From NCBI GenBank assembly GCA_033239525.1, contig BSYO01000013.1:4736501-4800500 (forward strand): a stretch of DNA of 64,000 bases. Reading direction: 5' to 3'. Each line of letters opens with the position of its first letter. Within the stretch, counting starts at the first letter, position 1. Source of the DNA: Nepenthes gracilis. Its lineage: Eukaryota > Streptophyta > Magnoliopsida > Caryophyllales > Nepenthaceae. Position numbers and translations under genes: made by a program. Of the stretch, positions 36,091 to 47,902 are shown piece by piece. The notes under the pieces were generated by a model. The model searched no databases. It saw only the letters and a program-made list of their open reading frames with translations, and was not told the DNA's origin.

Positions 36091-36355
36091 CTCAGCTTCT
36101 TCATTGGCTGGCCTCCACCATCACCAGAATCAGACCGATACTCTCTCTCTATCTCACTGTCTCTCACATTAAAAGACGCGGAAAAAGGACCTGCAGAAGC
36201 AAAAGAAGAAGAAGAACAGAGCAGCCATAATAATTCTTCACTTCTGCCATCTGCACTGTTCTCTCTGTATCAAGAATACGATATCGACGGGCAGAGACAG
36301 AGAGAGACTCATAGATTTAAAGCTTGAAGGGCCAAAGAGCGGAGAAACGAGCTAA

Positions 36356-39300
36356 ATGGTTTCCTCAATGTGGAAGATGCTGAGAGCCAACGTTGTTATA
36401 GAGTTGGTCTTTTTATGCACATTACTTTGCTCTGCTACAGCCTCTGTGTCATATGACCGCAAGGCTATAAAAATAAATGGGCAGCGGAGAATCCTCCTTT
36501 CTGGCTCCATTCACTACCCGAGAAGCACTCCTGAGGTAACCTTTTACAATGTTTTTTCCCCCAAAAAAAAAAAAAAATTCATGTCTTGTGATTAAATTGT
36601 TCTTCGCATATTAGGTTTTTGCTTCTTTTAATTATAGGTTTAAGGATGAATTTCTTTTTTGTGATTTGATGGGACGCAGATGTGGCCTGGTCTTATAGAG
36701 AAGGCCAAAAATGGAGGACTGGATGTTATTCAGACTTATGTTTTCTGGAATGGGCATGAGCCTTCCCCAGGACAGGTACTGCAAAATCCATCCTTTATTA
36801 TTATTATTATTATTATGGTATTTTGTGGGTTTTGTGCTCTTGTTCTTCATCGCTAGTTTTGACGGAAATATCATCCATTTTTGCAGTACCATTTTGAAGG
36901 GAGGTATGATTTGGTTCAGTTTATCAAGGCGGTACAGGAAGCTGGCCTTTATGTTCATTTGCGTATTGGTCCTTATATTTGTGCTGAATGGAACTTTGGG
37001 TAACGCTACTTTCCGTATTATTAATTCAATTGATTAATTAAACAACACACAGCTTCAAGCAAAGTATTAGAGCACAGTAAAAGTGTAGGGTTGCTGTCAT
37101 TTGATTATCTTTTCCTCAATCACCTCTCTCTCTCTCCCCCTTTGTACCTGTTTTCTCATTTAGGGGGTTTCCCGTTTGGCTCAAGTATATACCAGGAATT
37201 GAATTCAGGACTGACAATGGACCCTTCAAGGTTGTTTTACTCGCACTTTGGATCTTTTTCCACCATATTTGCATCATCCTTTGTATTTTTTTTCCTTTCA
37301 TTCTAAGTTAATCTATAGAATGATTTATTCATAAACTACAAGTTTTTTCCCTTTCAATTTTTAAATTTTCATTAATGAAGGAGAAAATGCAAGGATTCAC
37401 AGAGAAGATTGTCAACATGATGAAGTCAGAAAGGTTGTTTGAATATCAAGGGGGGCCAATTATACTATCACAGGTAGGTGACTATTATATTTTATATTCA
37501 TTAAGATAAACATCTAGGGAATACCCATTAGACCCCTTCTAGACACTACCAGATAATTTGATATCCAAACCATCCATATGTACCAATGATCAGATGGATG
37601 AAACGGCATGTTAGAACGAGTATCATTGATGCTTGTTTCCTGAGAAAATGTTAGCTCTTATTGATTATGAGAATTGGCAGATAGAGAATGAGTTTGGACC
37701 TGTTGAATGGGAAATTGGAGCTCCTGGGAAAGTTTATGTTGAATGGGCAGCAAAGATGGCTGTAGATTTGCAGACTGAAGTTCCATGGATCATGTGTAAA
37801 CAAGAGGATGCCCCTGATCCTGTTGTGAGTTGCTTATGTATCTTATAAGTTTTTTTCTCCAAGAATTAGGCTAGAATTTTTAAGTAAAAAGAAAATAAAA
37901 TAATGTATTTTTTTATTGGTTTGAAATTGAGTTATAAGTTCCATCGTGTTTTTCCTTCCTGTTTTCTACTGACTTTTCCCTTTTAACTTTTTTGACATTT
38001 TGTAACTTTTCTGGTTCATGCATTCTCTAATTAAAGAAATATCATGCTGTCCCTTTTTTCCTTTTTGCTGAATACCGTGTGCCAAGGCTCATTAACCACA
38101 CAAAACTAAGCCTTTTCCCATCAAGTATATGTTGAGAAAAACACCCCCCCCCTCTGATCAAATATATGGGGAGATAAAGTAGAACTGCCACAATATAATA
38201 GAAGAAACTGCAGCAAATGTATGACAAACACAAGATATAATAATTTTATATGGAAAACCTATCAAAGAGAAGAAAAACACCATTGGATTTTTTTTTTTTT
38301 TTGCGTCTAAATAGAGATCCACTAGTCTCAGTCATGGTTGCACAATCACTCAAGAGTACCTAAATCTCCTTTCCAATAAAGTTTCACACATACAAGTACA
38401 CAAGTGAACTTGAGAATTACACTAAATTGGAGTAAAAAAAAAAAAATCTAAATAGGTAGAAGAAATCTGTATTTGATCTATCAAAACATAGCAGAAAATG
38501 AAAAAAAAAAAAAAAGAGAGAAAAAGTTTCGTTCGGATATGAAATCATCACCTTCTCATTTTCTCCTCTCTCCCTCTCGTGTTTGCGCTGAAGAGCAGAA
38601 GTGACTAATGAAAAATCATGCCAAACTGCACAATTATACTTATGGAAAAAAATCGGTATGTTCTTCAAAGCAAAAATCACATGCTGTTCACACTCCAAAA
38701 GATTGTCAATTTTACACACTGATGAAAAATCGTGATGTTCTCACTTGAACCTGCATCACACAATTATAAAGCACCACAATTATGCCAATCCATCAATCTC
38801 TCGCTTGAGAGGAAATAACTCCTCAACATCCGAAAACCAAAAAATAACCATGTACAATGGCTCGTGAGCTTGGAGTGAATTACCCCTAAAAATATTGGCC
38901 AACATTCACCCGTAGGGAGTAGTTTGAAGGGCTATTCCTGCGTACCCAGAAGTAGAATAATACTCCAGTAATTAGCCAATTAAGTGAATTTTAAGGTCCA
39001 GGCTTTAATTTTAAGTGCAGGGTAGTCCTATTATTGAGATTTAGGGAGGGTGGGCTTTTAAGAAGGCAAAACCTTTCACTGATCCACCATCCATTGATTG
39101 TTACAGATAAACACCTGCAATGGATTTTACTGCGAAGATTTTACCCCTAACAAGAATTACAAACCCAAGATGTGGACAGAAAACTGGACTGGTTGGTAAG
39201 TCATACTCATTTAGCCTCCTTCAATCATCAAATCCTCCGTTTTTTTTTTTTTTTTAAAGAAAACCAATTCAACAATCCTATTTCATTGATTTGTTGTCTT

Positions 39301-42300
39301 CTCTCTAGGTACGCACAATTTGGTGGTGCAGTTCCTTATAGACCCGTTGAAGATATAGCATTTTCAGTCTTGAGATTCATACAGAATGGCGGATCCTTCG
39401 TCAACTACTATATGGTGGCATAACTGTCTGACAACTACCCATTTAGTTTGATCCATATTCTTTGGTATCATGAAACAAGTCTTGTTAGGGTCCTCCAACT
39501 TGTTATCTTCCTCCCTTAGACTCAATGGTGAGAATTTCATCATGATAATTTGGACGGGTGAAATCATTATAATATATTAAATTACGTTGAATTCATTTTA
39601 TAGTTTTAACCGTCCAAATTGTTAGGATGAATTTCTCACCGTTGGAAGTATAAAAAGATTGCAAAATTGGAAGACTTTTAACAACTCCCTCAAAAAGCAT
39701 GATTTATTTGAACTGAGTTTGTATGAGAGACTTCCCTTTTCTTTTTTCAGTACCATGGAGGAACTAACTTCGGAACAACTTCGGGTCGCTTTATTGCTAC
39801 TAGTTATGATTACGACGCTCCGATTGATGAATATGGTCTGTCAAATCTATTTCTCTATGAAGCAAAACCATGCCAAAAAAAGGTCATGGTTTAGGGTTGT
39901 CTTAAAATGCTCCCTCTATTGTCTTCCAGGTATGCCAAGGGAACCAAAATACACTCATTTGAAGTATCTGCATGACGCCATAAAGATGTGTGAATGGGAT
40001 TTGGTGTCTGCAGATCCGACGGTGACAACACTAGGAAGCAATCAAGAGGTTATAGACAACTTTGTGTTATTGCAGAAAGAAGGTTTTCTGATTTGAATGT
40101 TTGATCATAATGATGATAACAAAGTTGATGATCATTCTTATATATAGGCTCATGTATTTAGCTCAAGTTCAGGGGGCTGTGCTGCTTTCCTATCAAATTA
40201 TGACACAAATTGGTGGGTGAACATCACCTTCGAAGGATTGCAGTATGATTTACCTCCTTGGTCCATCAGTATCCTCCGTGATTGCAAAAAAGAAGTATTT
40301 AATAGTGCAAAGGTAAGGAAAAAAAGATGACATTTAGAAATGAGCTTCTTCCATCAGTATCCTTCTCCCTGTAAATTTATATGATCCAAAAGCCTAGTTC
40401 AATTCACTAAAAAAATTGTTTTACAAGAGAACATATAATTGGCATTATGAGATGAAATATCGGCTAATATATATTAATATTAGACCATTGATACTAATAT
40501 TTCCCAATACCATGACAAACTTGCGAGATACCGGCCAATGTTTGCCCCTAGGTTGCGATTTGCAAAAACATTGCGGCAATGTATCATCCGATATGATAAT
40601 TGCTGATATAGCCGTAATTAATACCAATATCGATAATTTTGTTCATGATTAGCATCTATCCTTCATTTTTCCCTTGATAATTGTAGCTGAGGAAGATTTT
40701 CTGTCTTCCATAGGTTATTCCTAAAAGCTTCCATGCCAAGATGACTCCAGTTAGTAGTTTCTCGTGGCAATCGTATGTTGATGAAACTCCATCCGCTGAT
40801 GAAGATAGTTCTTTCTGGGCAATTGGGTTGTACGAGCAGTTAAATGTGACTAGAGATACCTCTGACTACTTGTGGTATATGACTGAGTATGTACCTTCTA
40901 ATCCAACTTTAACTTTCTCTGATGTAGCTGTAAGTTTTGAGCGTTCAATCCCATTCTAACTTCACTTGATGCAGAAATACTAATTTTGCACATGAGTTTT
41001 GATATAATTTTTCATATTATTTTGCTGTTAACATGCACATTTCAGTGTGAATATAGATGCTAATGAAGGATTTTTGAAGAAAGGAGGCTACTTACTCCTC
41101 ACAGTTATGTCAGCAGGACATGCTTTGCATGTTTTCGTCAATGGTTTGCAAGCAGGTAGGTAGAATGTTATGGCATTTTCGGCTTTTTTTTTTTTTTCTA
41201 AAATTAACTTTAGAGGGTAAGTTTTGATGTTTTGGAAACCCTGGGTTTGCTTACATCAATAGGGATCATTTACGGCTCATTAGGGAATCCAAAGTTGACA
41301 TTCCAAGACAACGTGAGACTAAGACCTGGCATTAACAAGATTTCTCTATTAAGTGTTGCTGTGGGACTTGCGGTGAGCTCTCAATGTTTAAGCTTGTCTG
41401 TTGGTTACAAAGCTGATGTAAGGCTAAAGAATTTTACCTGTCGGTTCTCATGCCACGACTATGTTTTATGGACTTAGAATGTTGGCATGCATTTTGAGAT
41501 GTGGAATCAAGGGGTTCTTGGCCCAGTCACACTACAAGGTCTTGCTGAGGGTACACGAGACCTAACATGGCAGAAATGGTCCTATAAGGTTGGTATTAGG
41601 CTTCTTTGATATCTTGTTTTCTGATATCACAATAAAACTATGAAATGTTGATATATATTGTACACCCTGATATATCTGATATATTGGTCGACATTCCTTC
41701 AAATTCATTGTGTTCTGCTCCATAAATTTTCTTTTACCTCCTCCATGCGCTTGATACCAAAATTCTCATCCATGATTGCCCCTATAATTTCCCGCTGCTT
41801 CTCTTGGTTGCAGATTGGCATGAAGGGCGAAAATTTAGGTCTAAATACTGTCACTGGTAGTTCTTCTGTAGAGTGGGTGGAAGGATCTTTAATGGCCCAA
41901 AAGCAACCCCTTATTTGGTACAAGGTGAAGATTATCTTAAACCTAATTTGAGAGGATAAACCAAAAGATCTATCAATGCTTAACATTATGCCTCTCTATT
42001 GCCAGACTACTTTCAATGCACCCGAAGGAGATGATCCGTTGGCTTTAGATATGAATAGCATGGGCAAAGGGCAAGTATGGATAAATGGACAGAGCATTGG
42101 CCGTCACTGGCCTGCATACAAAGCGACTGGGGATTGTGGGCAGTGCAATTATGCAGGATACTTCAATGAGACTAAATGCCTAAGTAATTGTGGACAGGCC
42201 TCTCAAAGATGGTGAGGAATGTCGCTGGTTTCTTGTCTTTGTTATCTGCAGATCAAATGCTTGTGATATTGATGTTGTTTGCTTCAGGTACCATATTCCA

Positions 42301-42396
42301 AGCTCGTGGCTACAGCCAAGTGACAATTTTTTGGTTGTTTTTGAGGAATGGGGTGGTGATCCGACTGGGATTTCATTGGTCAAGAGAACAGTTTGA
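36356..42396 (+). CDS. BGAL: Beta-galactosidase, GH35, secreted, lectin-less type (18 exons, 728 aa)
   Basis: The enzyme removes terminal beta-galactosyl residues, in plants typically from cell-wall pectic galactans and arabinogalactans, and acts in the apoplast. A hydrophobic signal peptide covers about residues 10-28 and is followed by [17 protein letters not shown]35 catalytic domain: [41 protein letters not shown]. The acid/base is E187 in SQIENEFGP and the nucleophile is E256 in [11 protein letters not shown]; then follow [13 protein letters not shown] and [13 protein letters not shown]-terminal beta domains contain [49 protein letters not shown] and a Cys-rich CGQCNYAG stretch. The protein ends [17 protein letters not shown] with no SUEL-type lectin domain, and at 728 residues it has the family's short form, closest in style to TBG4/BGAL12. 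All 17 introns obey GT-AG and all phases agree, so the gene looks intact. SILRDCK replaces the usual SILPDCK. Confidence 0.96.
37825..39106 (+). other. Large intron 6 with probable transposon relic
   Basis: The intron is 1282 bp against 70-350 bp for most others. Within about 38080-38760 lie poly-C and poly-A/T runs and phrases such as TTTTATATGGAAAACCTATC and AAAGAGAAGAAAAACACCAT. This style is seen in leader regions of plant copia LTRs and is similar to 60060-60200. No termini could be assigned. Confidence 0.4.
39520..39647. mobile_element. MITE-like foldback element in intron 8
   Basis: The left arm, about 39520-39559 (CAATGGTGAGAATTTCATCA, then TGATAATTTGGACGGGT), is the near-perfect inverse of the right arm, 39608-39647 (ACCGTCCAAATTGTTAGG, then ATGAATTTCTCACCGTTG). 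About 50 bp of AT-rich loop separates them. Short, non-coding and terminal-inverted, it fits a small MITE. No target duplication was confirmed. Confidence 0.7.
40430..40650. repeat. Repetitive GATATCGG-like block in intron 11
   Basis: Many partly palindromic motifs (AAATATCGGCTAATAT, GAGATACCGGCCAATG, CCGATATGATAATTGC, CCAATATCGATAATT) cluster here. The block gives an open frame on both strands, neither of which resembles a protein. Probably a dispersed repeat fragment. Confidence 0.5.
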
Positions 42397-42675
42397 GTAG
42401 CCAAGTCTGGGAGTTAAAATCACTTCAGTATATGGCAACTCTGCTTCAGCTTTTAGATTTCCCACTTAGACTCATTACTCGTCCTTGGCTGCAAGGCCAT
42501 AAAAAGTGCTATATACTCCTACAGATCTTTTGCCAAAGGCCAAATGTAGATTGTATAGATCACCAAGAAGCGTTGTACATCAAATAATGTTCAATTTTGA
42601 AATCATTAAGTAAAACCTGGGGATCTCACATCAGATTTATATATACAAATCTTTGCTTTATCTTAGTTCTGGTTA

Positions 42676-42681
42676 AATAAA
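42676..42681 (+). terminator. Candidate poly(A) signal AATAAA
   Basis: AATAAA lies 280 bp after the stop codon in sequence less AT-rich than the flanks. AATAAT at about 42583 is an alternative. The 3' UTR end is not defined by the sequence. Confidence 0.35.
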
Positions 42682-42699
42682 CCCTTCAAACAATTGGTT

Positions 42700-44890
42700 G
42701 CATTACACTATACTAGTGCTAACGACGAGGAGAGCAAATGAGAAAAAATAACAGGTAGAATAGTTATGCACCACGTCTAGAAACAACATACCTAAAATGC
42801 ATGAAGAACAGAACACGAATTGATGGCTAGGGGAGTGGCAAAATCTTCTTCATCCCCTTCTTTCTGTCATTAGTGCAGCTCACTTTGTTTGAAAAATTAA
42901 AGTGATTATCTGACCAAAATCAGCATTTGCCTTCTATATTCAAGTTGTGCTGCTTGAGCGCATGTCACACCTGATCTTTTGCAAGTCTCATGCCTGGTGT
43001 CCTTGAGTGTACAACATGCAGCTCCAATCCGCCACAATGGAGCATATTATAAATTAAAGCAATCCGGAGAGGAAATATAACTAGCCCTGAAGCACAAAAA
43101 TTAATATGCATTTCTTTAGTACTAGGTAACATCATAGCAAATTCTATTGATCAAATCATTCAAAAGGGAGACCAGAATGAGACAGAATGCAGATTGCATA
43201 TTACAACAGTGTCACCAAGTTGTAAATCACAGTTCAAAATTTCGTACTAGCATGCTGGTCATAAGTATGACGTACTATCCATACTACAGAAGCAGTATAT
43301 AATCAAAGAACAATTTTACTATCCACAACTAATCTTATTAAAACATAGATCGACTTGGATGTTGAGATAAACATATAATGAGAGGAGAATTCACCCATTG
43401 ATGGCACAATCATAATTGATAAAAGCAAAAGCAGATTGATTGAGGTTAAAGTTGACCCCAGTGATCATCAGGCAAACCCAAGCAAAGAATCAACATTCCT
43501 GAAGTACAAACACACCTAAATTGTAATCTTTTGTTTTTTTTAAGGAACACTTCTCCTGAAGTGGTGGAGTAGTTTTGATAAAGCAGTTGTATTGTTGGGA
43601 TTTGATGGAAAAACACGTACACAACTAGTAGAACAAAATAAACCCAAACTTTTCATCAATCGTCAGCGACCACATCATTGACCACAGTAAACATACACAA
43701 TCAAGTACGTAAAGTTGTACAATAATATTTAACATAAAAAGTTTCTCCAAACTAAGAAAATATGACGGGATAGACTTTGAACAAAATTATTATTAAATAG
43801 TAGCTGGTTACAAATAATCCCATTTAAGGGCCTTCTATCACAACTTGAGTGAAAAATGGTCAAAGACAACCTTTTCTATACAATTATTCTCTCTCTCTCT
43901 TCCCTTTTTTCTTCTCATTATTGATATGTTTTATCTATTCTTTCATCCTTTCTGTCAAATCTTCCTTCCCCTCTTCACTCGTCTGTTTTGCTCACTTCCT
44001 CTTCTCCCTTAAAACAAGCAGCGGCGTCACTGTTGCTTGTATTATAATACTAGTTCTGTCTTTCCTCCCAACGATTCAATTTAAATTGAAATCTATGTTC
44101 TCATATATTTCTATGAAAATTAAATTATCGAAACCCAATTTTCATATAAGCACAACTTTAACTCATAATAAGTTTTTTTTTTTTTATAAAATTTTTTTTA
44201 TTCAATTAAATTATTTAACTTTATCTGACTTTATTTTTTAATAAAATTTTATATCTATCTAATTTAATACATTTGAAACATTGATTATAAAATATAAAGT
44301 ATAAAAATATAATTACGTGTTTGTACCTTGTTGTATATATGTATATTTATTTTAAATTCATTGAGTATAAATTTAGATTAAAAATAAAATTAAATGAAAA
44401 GCTAAACAATTTAATTAGATATTTAATGTTATTATTTTTAAAAAATAATATCGATCAAAATACTTATAACATCAATCAATAGTCATAAATTTTGTTTCTG
44501 TTTTATCCTCCCACTTGGGTTAAATTATCAGGACCGTCCATCAGATGGGACCGATCTCAGTACGGCATTGATGATGAATCTGTGATTGAGGACAAAACCC
44601 CGAGGCCATATCCCCTTCGAAGCAGCGTGATGGTCCCACTATTTTGGCCCCCACTGAAAGAGTACCACGCAGATCTTCAAAATTTGGACACGTTTGCTAT
44701 GTTCCTTCAATCAATACGTCTGGATCGTTAATTATACATGTTGTCGGTGGCAATGTCGCGTCTTTTTAATTTGGACCATTGGTCATCAAATATTTTTAAC
44801 TTATAAACCCATTAAAATACAAATGTATTATTAGAGATCTTTTAGGAATATATTATTAAAAACGTCTTAGAGACACATTTTAATAATTTC
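42700..44890. other. Intergenic DNA downstream of the beta-galactosidase
   Basis: 42700-43850 is of balanced composition and non-repetitive to the eye but has no supported ORF. A short Cys-rich frame on the - strand near 42900-43050 closes quickly on both sides. 43850-44480 is AT-rich. 44492-44731 on the + strand is an unrecognised 79-codon frame with no domain. Confidence 0.45.
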
Positions 44891-44893
44891 TAG

Positions 44894-46056
44894 TGACATG
44901 TCCTTAAATTTAAAATTTTCAACAAATTAGAGAGTTTCTTAATCTTTTCGATAAGTCGAGTTAAAATAGGTACGATTTTTGTTATTTTAAACCTAGATTC
45001 TATATACCACAACTAACAAATAATGGATTAAAAGATGGCGGAACTTGCTCTTCGGTAAATTCTCAAATGCTTAAGTCAGAAATTTCTTTTAAGTATATAG
45101 AAAGATAGAAGAATAAGTAAATAATGTGTAGATGCATGTTTCAAAAAATTAATTGTTATCGGAGGGTTTGGCTTCAATGGATGCGTTTGGTTGGGGAGCG
45201 GCTTCAGATTTGCGCTCGGTTTGGAAGTGGTTTAAAGACGGAGGACTGGGTTTTGACAAGTGTACTCGGTTGGGGAGTAGTTTTGAGATGGAGAATTAGA
45301 TTTAAATGAGTGCGCTCAATTGAAGAGCGACTTTGAGATGGGGGATTGAGTTATGGCGAGTGCGCTCGACTGTAGAGCGTTTTAGAGATGAAGGATTGAA
45401 CTTTAGAGAGTGCGCTCGGTTGGGGAGTGGTTTGAGATGGAGGACCGAGCCCCAAAGAGTATGTTTGGCTGGGGAGCGATTTTGAGATTGAGGATAGAGC
45501 TCCAGAGAGTGCAACCGTATGGAGAGCGGTTTTGAGATGGAAGATTGAGTTTCAGAGAGTACGCTCGGTTGGAAAGTAGTTTTCAGGGCTCTCAGTACGT
45601 TTGGGTGCCCGAGATTTGGGATACATTCAGCACATGAGGACTGGTTCCCCTCTCCTCCATCCGGGAATCCACTTTGATCATGGAGGTGCTGAGGACATCA
45701 GGGGAGAGAGAGATATAGAGAGAGAGATGCAGCTTGTGCTTCTTTGTTTCGGAATTTTCCTTCTCTCATTGGGACTGAAAACCCAGACCTTGGAACTGAG
45801 AGTTCAAAACCCCTATGAGAATGTTCGTCCTCCCTTCTCTTTTACGCAATAAGGGAGGTATTTATAGAGAGAGCGTGCTTGCTAGTTGTTGCTTTTGTTG
45901 GTGCTGCGGTGAGTGGCAGACAGCATGCACCTATCATTGGTGTCCAAGACTACGGGGTTTGCCTGTTGAGTTGTGTTTGTAGGCCTGTCCAGTGGACGAC
46001 TCCAATGGCCCATGCGTCATTGGGCAGATCTGGATCGCACTGAATGAGCTTTGTCA
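44894..46056 (-). mobile_element. LTR-like copy 3 of the minisatellite-bearing family
   Basis: Orientation is -. It has a TATA box, TATAAATACCTCCC, on the - strand at about 45866-45853 and then a minisatellite (45150-45600). The terminal block at 44930-45140 (CTTAAGTCAGAAATTTC, AATAATGTGTAGATGCATGT) aligns with 20710-20900. Possible termini TGACATG (44894) and TTTGTCA (46056) are mutually inverted, but the flanks TCTAG and CGAAC do not match. ORFs 45124-45309, 45302-45514 and 45601-45852 lie inside. Confidence 0.55.
45150..45600. repeat. Minisatellite of about 50-57 bp, roughly eight units
   Basis: Units share GAGTGCGCTCGGTTGGGGAG, TGGTTTTGAGATGGA and GGATTGAGCTCCAGA with substitutions. Related units occur at 21271-21620. 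Confidence 0.88.
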
Positions 46057-47200
46057 CGAACCCGGATCAAATAGATTAATTAAATTTTTAATTAAATTTT
46101 AAATATTATTTTTATAAATTTTAAATTTGGGTGTGACTAACTAAATATATAAAATCCGACAAATTAAAAATATGCATAGGACTTCATCGGACAACTGTCC
46201 GTACAAAATAACAATGACCTACTTCCAAATAATCGTAAGGATGAAATGCTTACCAAAAGAATGTAATGTTGTGTTGAATTTTGTCCAACTCTTACAGCAG
46301 ATTCAAGTTTTCAACTTTGAAAGAGAAAAAATAAAAAATGTGAGTTGAATACTCAACAAGTATCATCATAAATGAAATTGTGCATATAAATCAGAGAAAA
46401 ATCTTATATAAAATCCAATAACTCCGCCGCATGTACCAAAACCATCGCATATTCATATTAGATGCAAATCAAGAATCCAATCTGAACATCATGCGGCTAT
46501 ATTTTGGTCCAAGAGCTTCAGGCCATCATATATCATTATTGGATCCTGATTACATTTTAGGCCTATAATTTTCTACCATCAAATATCGTTGGCTCTATTA
46601 GCCCAACCACATTTTAGGCCTACAGTTCTTGACAATCACATATCATTGGTTCCGTTAGTCCGATTATATTTTATGTTTGCAGTTCTCAACGATCATATAT
46701 CGATCAACTAGGGCCTCAAACGACCATGTTCTCATACATGCATCGACTCATCGAGTCTCAGATCTCGCCCATTATCCATACAACATACTAATATAAAATA
46801 TACATGTAAAATATATCAGATGTTGAAATAAATCAGAGATGAGATTAGAAGATATCTGTCTCGACTTTATTCCACTCAGATTTGCCAAAATGACGCTCTG
46901 AGGTATTTAAACCACGCGCTTCTCTCTCCTCTTCACTCGTACCCCTTCTTTCTCTTCCTCTTTTTCTCTATTACCACGTCATTCTTCTGTCTCTCTTCGG
47001 ATTTTCCCTTTTTGCCGATGATGATTTTAACACAACACAATGGCGCTGAACCCGGCGGTAACAACCCTGGGACGGCTTTGGTAACAATAGCGGCACATGC
47101 AAGCCGTCGATGACTTTATCTCTCTTCATTGCGTCTCATTACTCATTTTTCACGATTTAATCGATTTTTTTAAAAATTAGTACATGCAAATCAAGAATCA
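46050..47200 (+). mobile_element. Degenerate LTR-like sequence, Tekay/Del style
   Basis: The start TGTCACGAACCCGGATC resembles the TGT(C/G)ACG(A/C)CCC opening common to plant Tekay/Del gypsy LTRs (family style from memory). It is followed by an internal repeat at 46524-46720, a TATTTAAA at about 46898-46907 and a long CT-rich leader (46917-47000). No second terminus or TSD was found. An ATG in a strong plant context (ACACAATGGCG, 47040) opens only a 14-codon frame. Confidence 0.4.
46524..46720. repeat. Minisatellite of about 53-60 bp, three to four units
   Basis: Repeated phrases: CATCATATATCATTATTGG / CATCAAATATCGTTGG / AATCACATATCATTGG / GATCATATATCG, each followed by ACATTTTAGGCCTA(T/C)A or a variant. 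Confidence 0.8.
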
Positions 47201-47897
47201 GCAACAAAAAAAGAGAAGTGAAGGATTTATTTATTGTGATCTCACCTATTTCCTCCACAACAATAGTAGCAGCTTTAGTGTTTGGCTCGTGTCCTTCTCT
47301 TTCCGGTCACACCACCGCACAAAATGAAAGGAAAATTATAGAAAGGGTTTTGTCGGCTTCAAATCCTGACATCAATTCCACCGGCGACGACGGTGGCCAC
47401 TCCTCCCTCCCTCTCTTCTCTTTCCTCTTCCTCCACTAGTTCGTTTATTTCCCCTTTTCTTTTTTTCCTTTCGCTCCATGGCCCGCACCTCCCTTTAATA
47501 ATAATAATAATATTATTATTATTATTAATATTATTATTTTTTATTTCCTATTTTTTTATAATCCAATACACCCAAAATAAATTAAATAAAAATTTAGAAT
47601 ATTGTAAATTTTCACAGTACTTTCTGGGTCTTGGGCTCGGAGAAACCTCCAGTGGGCCATTGCATCTCCCACAAGCCGGACTTTGTGCCAGCCTAAATAA
47701 TTGTCGGACCCATCATTTAGGATATTTTCATGTGGAATAGTAGCCATCAAGCCAATCTATTTTTTATAATATTATTAGTGTAGATTAATAGTTGAGATGA
47801 TATATCATTACTAAAAGATATTTTAAAGGAGGCTAAAAAATTTTTTTTTTAACGCCACTTTATATGTACCATTGAGTAGCTGTGTATGGAGAGTGAC
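47201..47897. other. Intergenic DNA, CT- and AT-rich
   Basis: It contains a CT-rich tract (47395-47470), a (TAA)n-(TTA)n self-complementary run at 47497-47535 and no supported gene. The overlapping ORFs at 47218-47439 and 47393-47740 are low-complexity. Confidence 0.45.
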
Positions 47898-47902
47898 AAA
47901 TA
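47898..47902. repeat. Target-site duplication AAATA (left copy)
   Basis: AAATA precedes TGTTCGGTTA and recurs at 51151-51155 after the right LTR. Confidence 0.75.

Larger units (their letters stand above)
36356..42396 (+). other. BGAL: Exon map of the beta-galactosidase
   Basis: Exons placed from family homology plus splice sites: 36356-36535, 36680-36775, 36887-36999, 37164-37230, 37381-37473, 37681-37824, 39107-39195, 39309-39414, 39751-39835, 39930-40048, 40148-40312, 40714-40886, 41046-41155, 41263-41372, 41478-41588, 41814-41924, 42006-42211, 42288-42396. The sum is 2187 bases including the TGA stop. Several junctions split codons: for example exon 7/8 splits the Trp of WTGWY, and exon 12/13 joins GA to T to make the Asp of MTDVN. 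The weakest donor is GTTATA after exon 10. Intron 6 (1282 bp) and intron 11 (401 bp) are enlarged by repetitive DNA. Confidence 0.92.

Noticed and set aside
38417..38719. 100-codon - strand ORF in intron 6
   Set aside because: It lies within an intron with homopolymer runs; its poly-Phe stretch comes from a poly-A/T tract; no domain.
42188..42587. Alternative + strand ORFs over the last beta-galactosidase exons
   Set aside because: They read through the GT-AG intron 42212-42287. The family-consistent frame uses the splice and ends at 42396; the frame further downstream is 3' UTR.
42880..43060. Short Cys-containing frame on the - strand, downstream of the gene
   Set aside because: Only about 40 codons, closed by stops on both sides, with no start and no recognised family.
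44492..44731. 79-codon + strand ORF in balanced-composition sequence
   Set aside because: No recognisable motif and no splice or promoter context that would support a gene.
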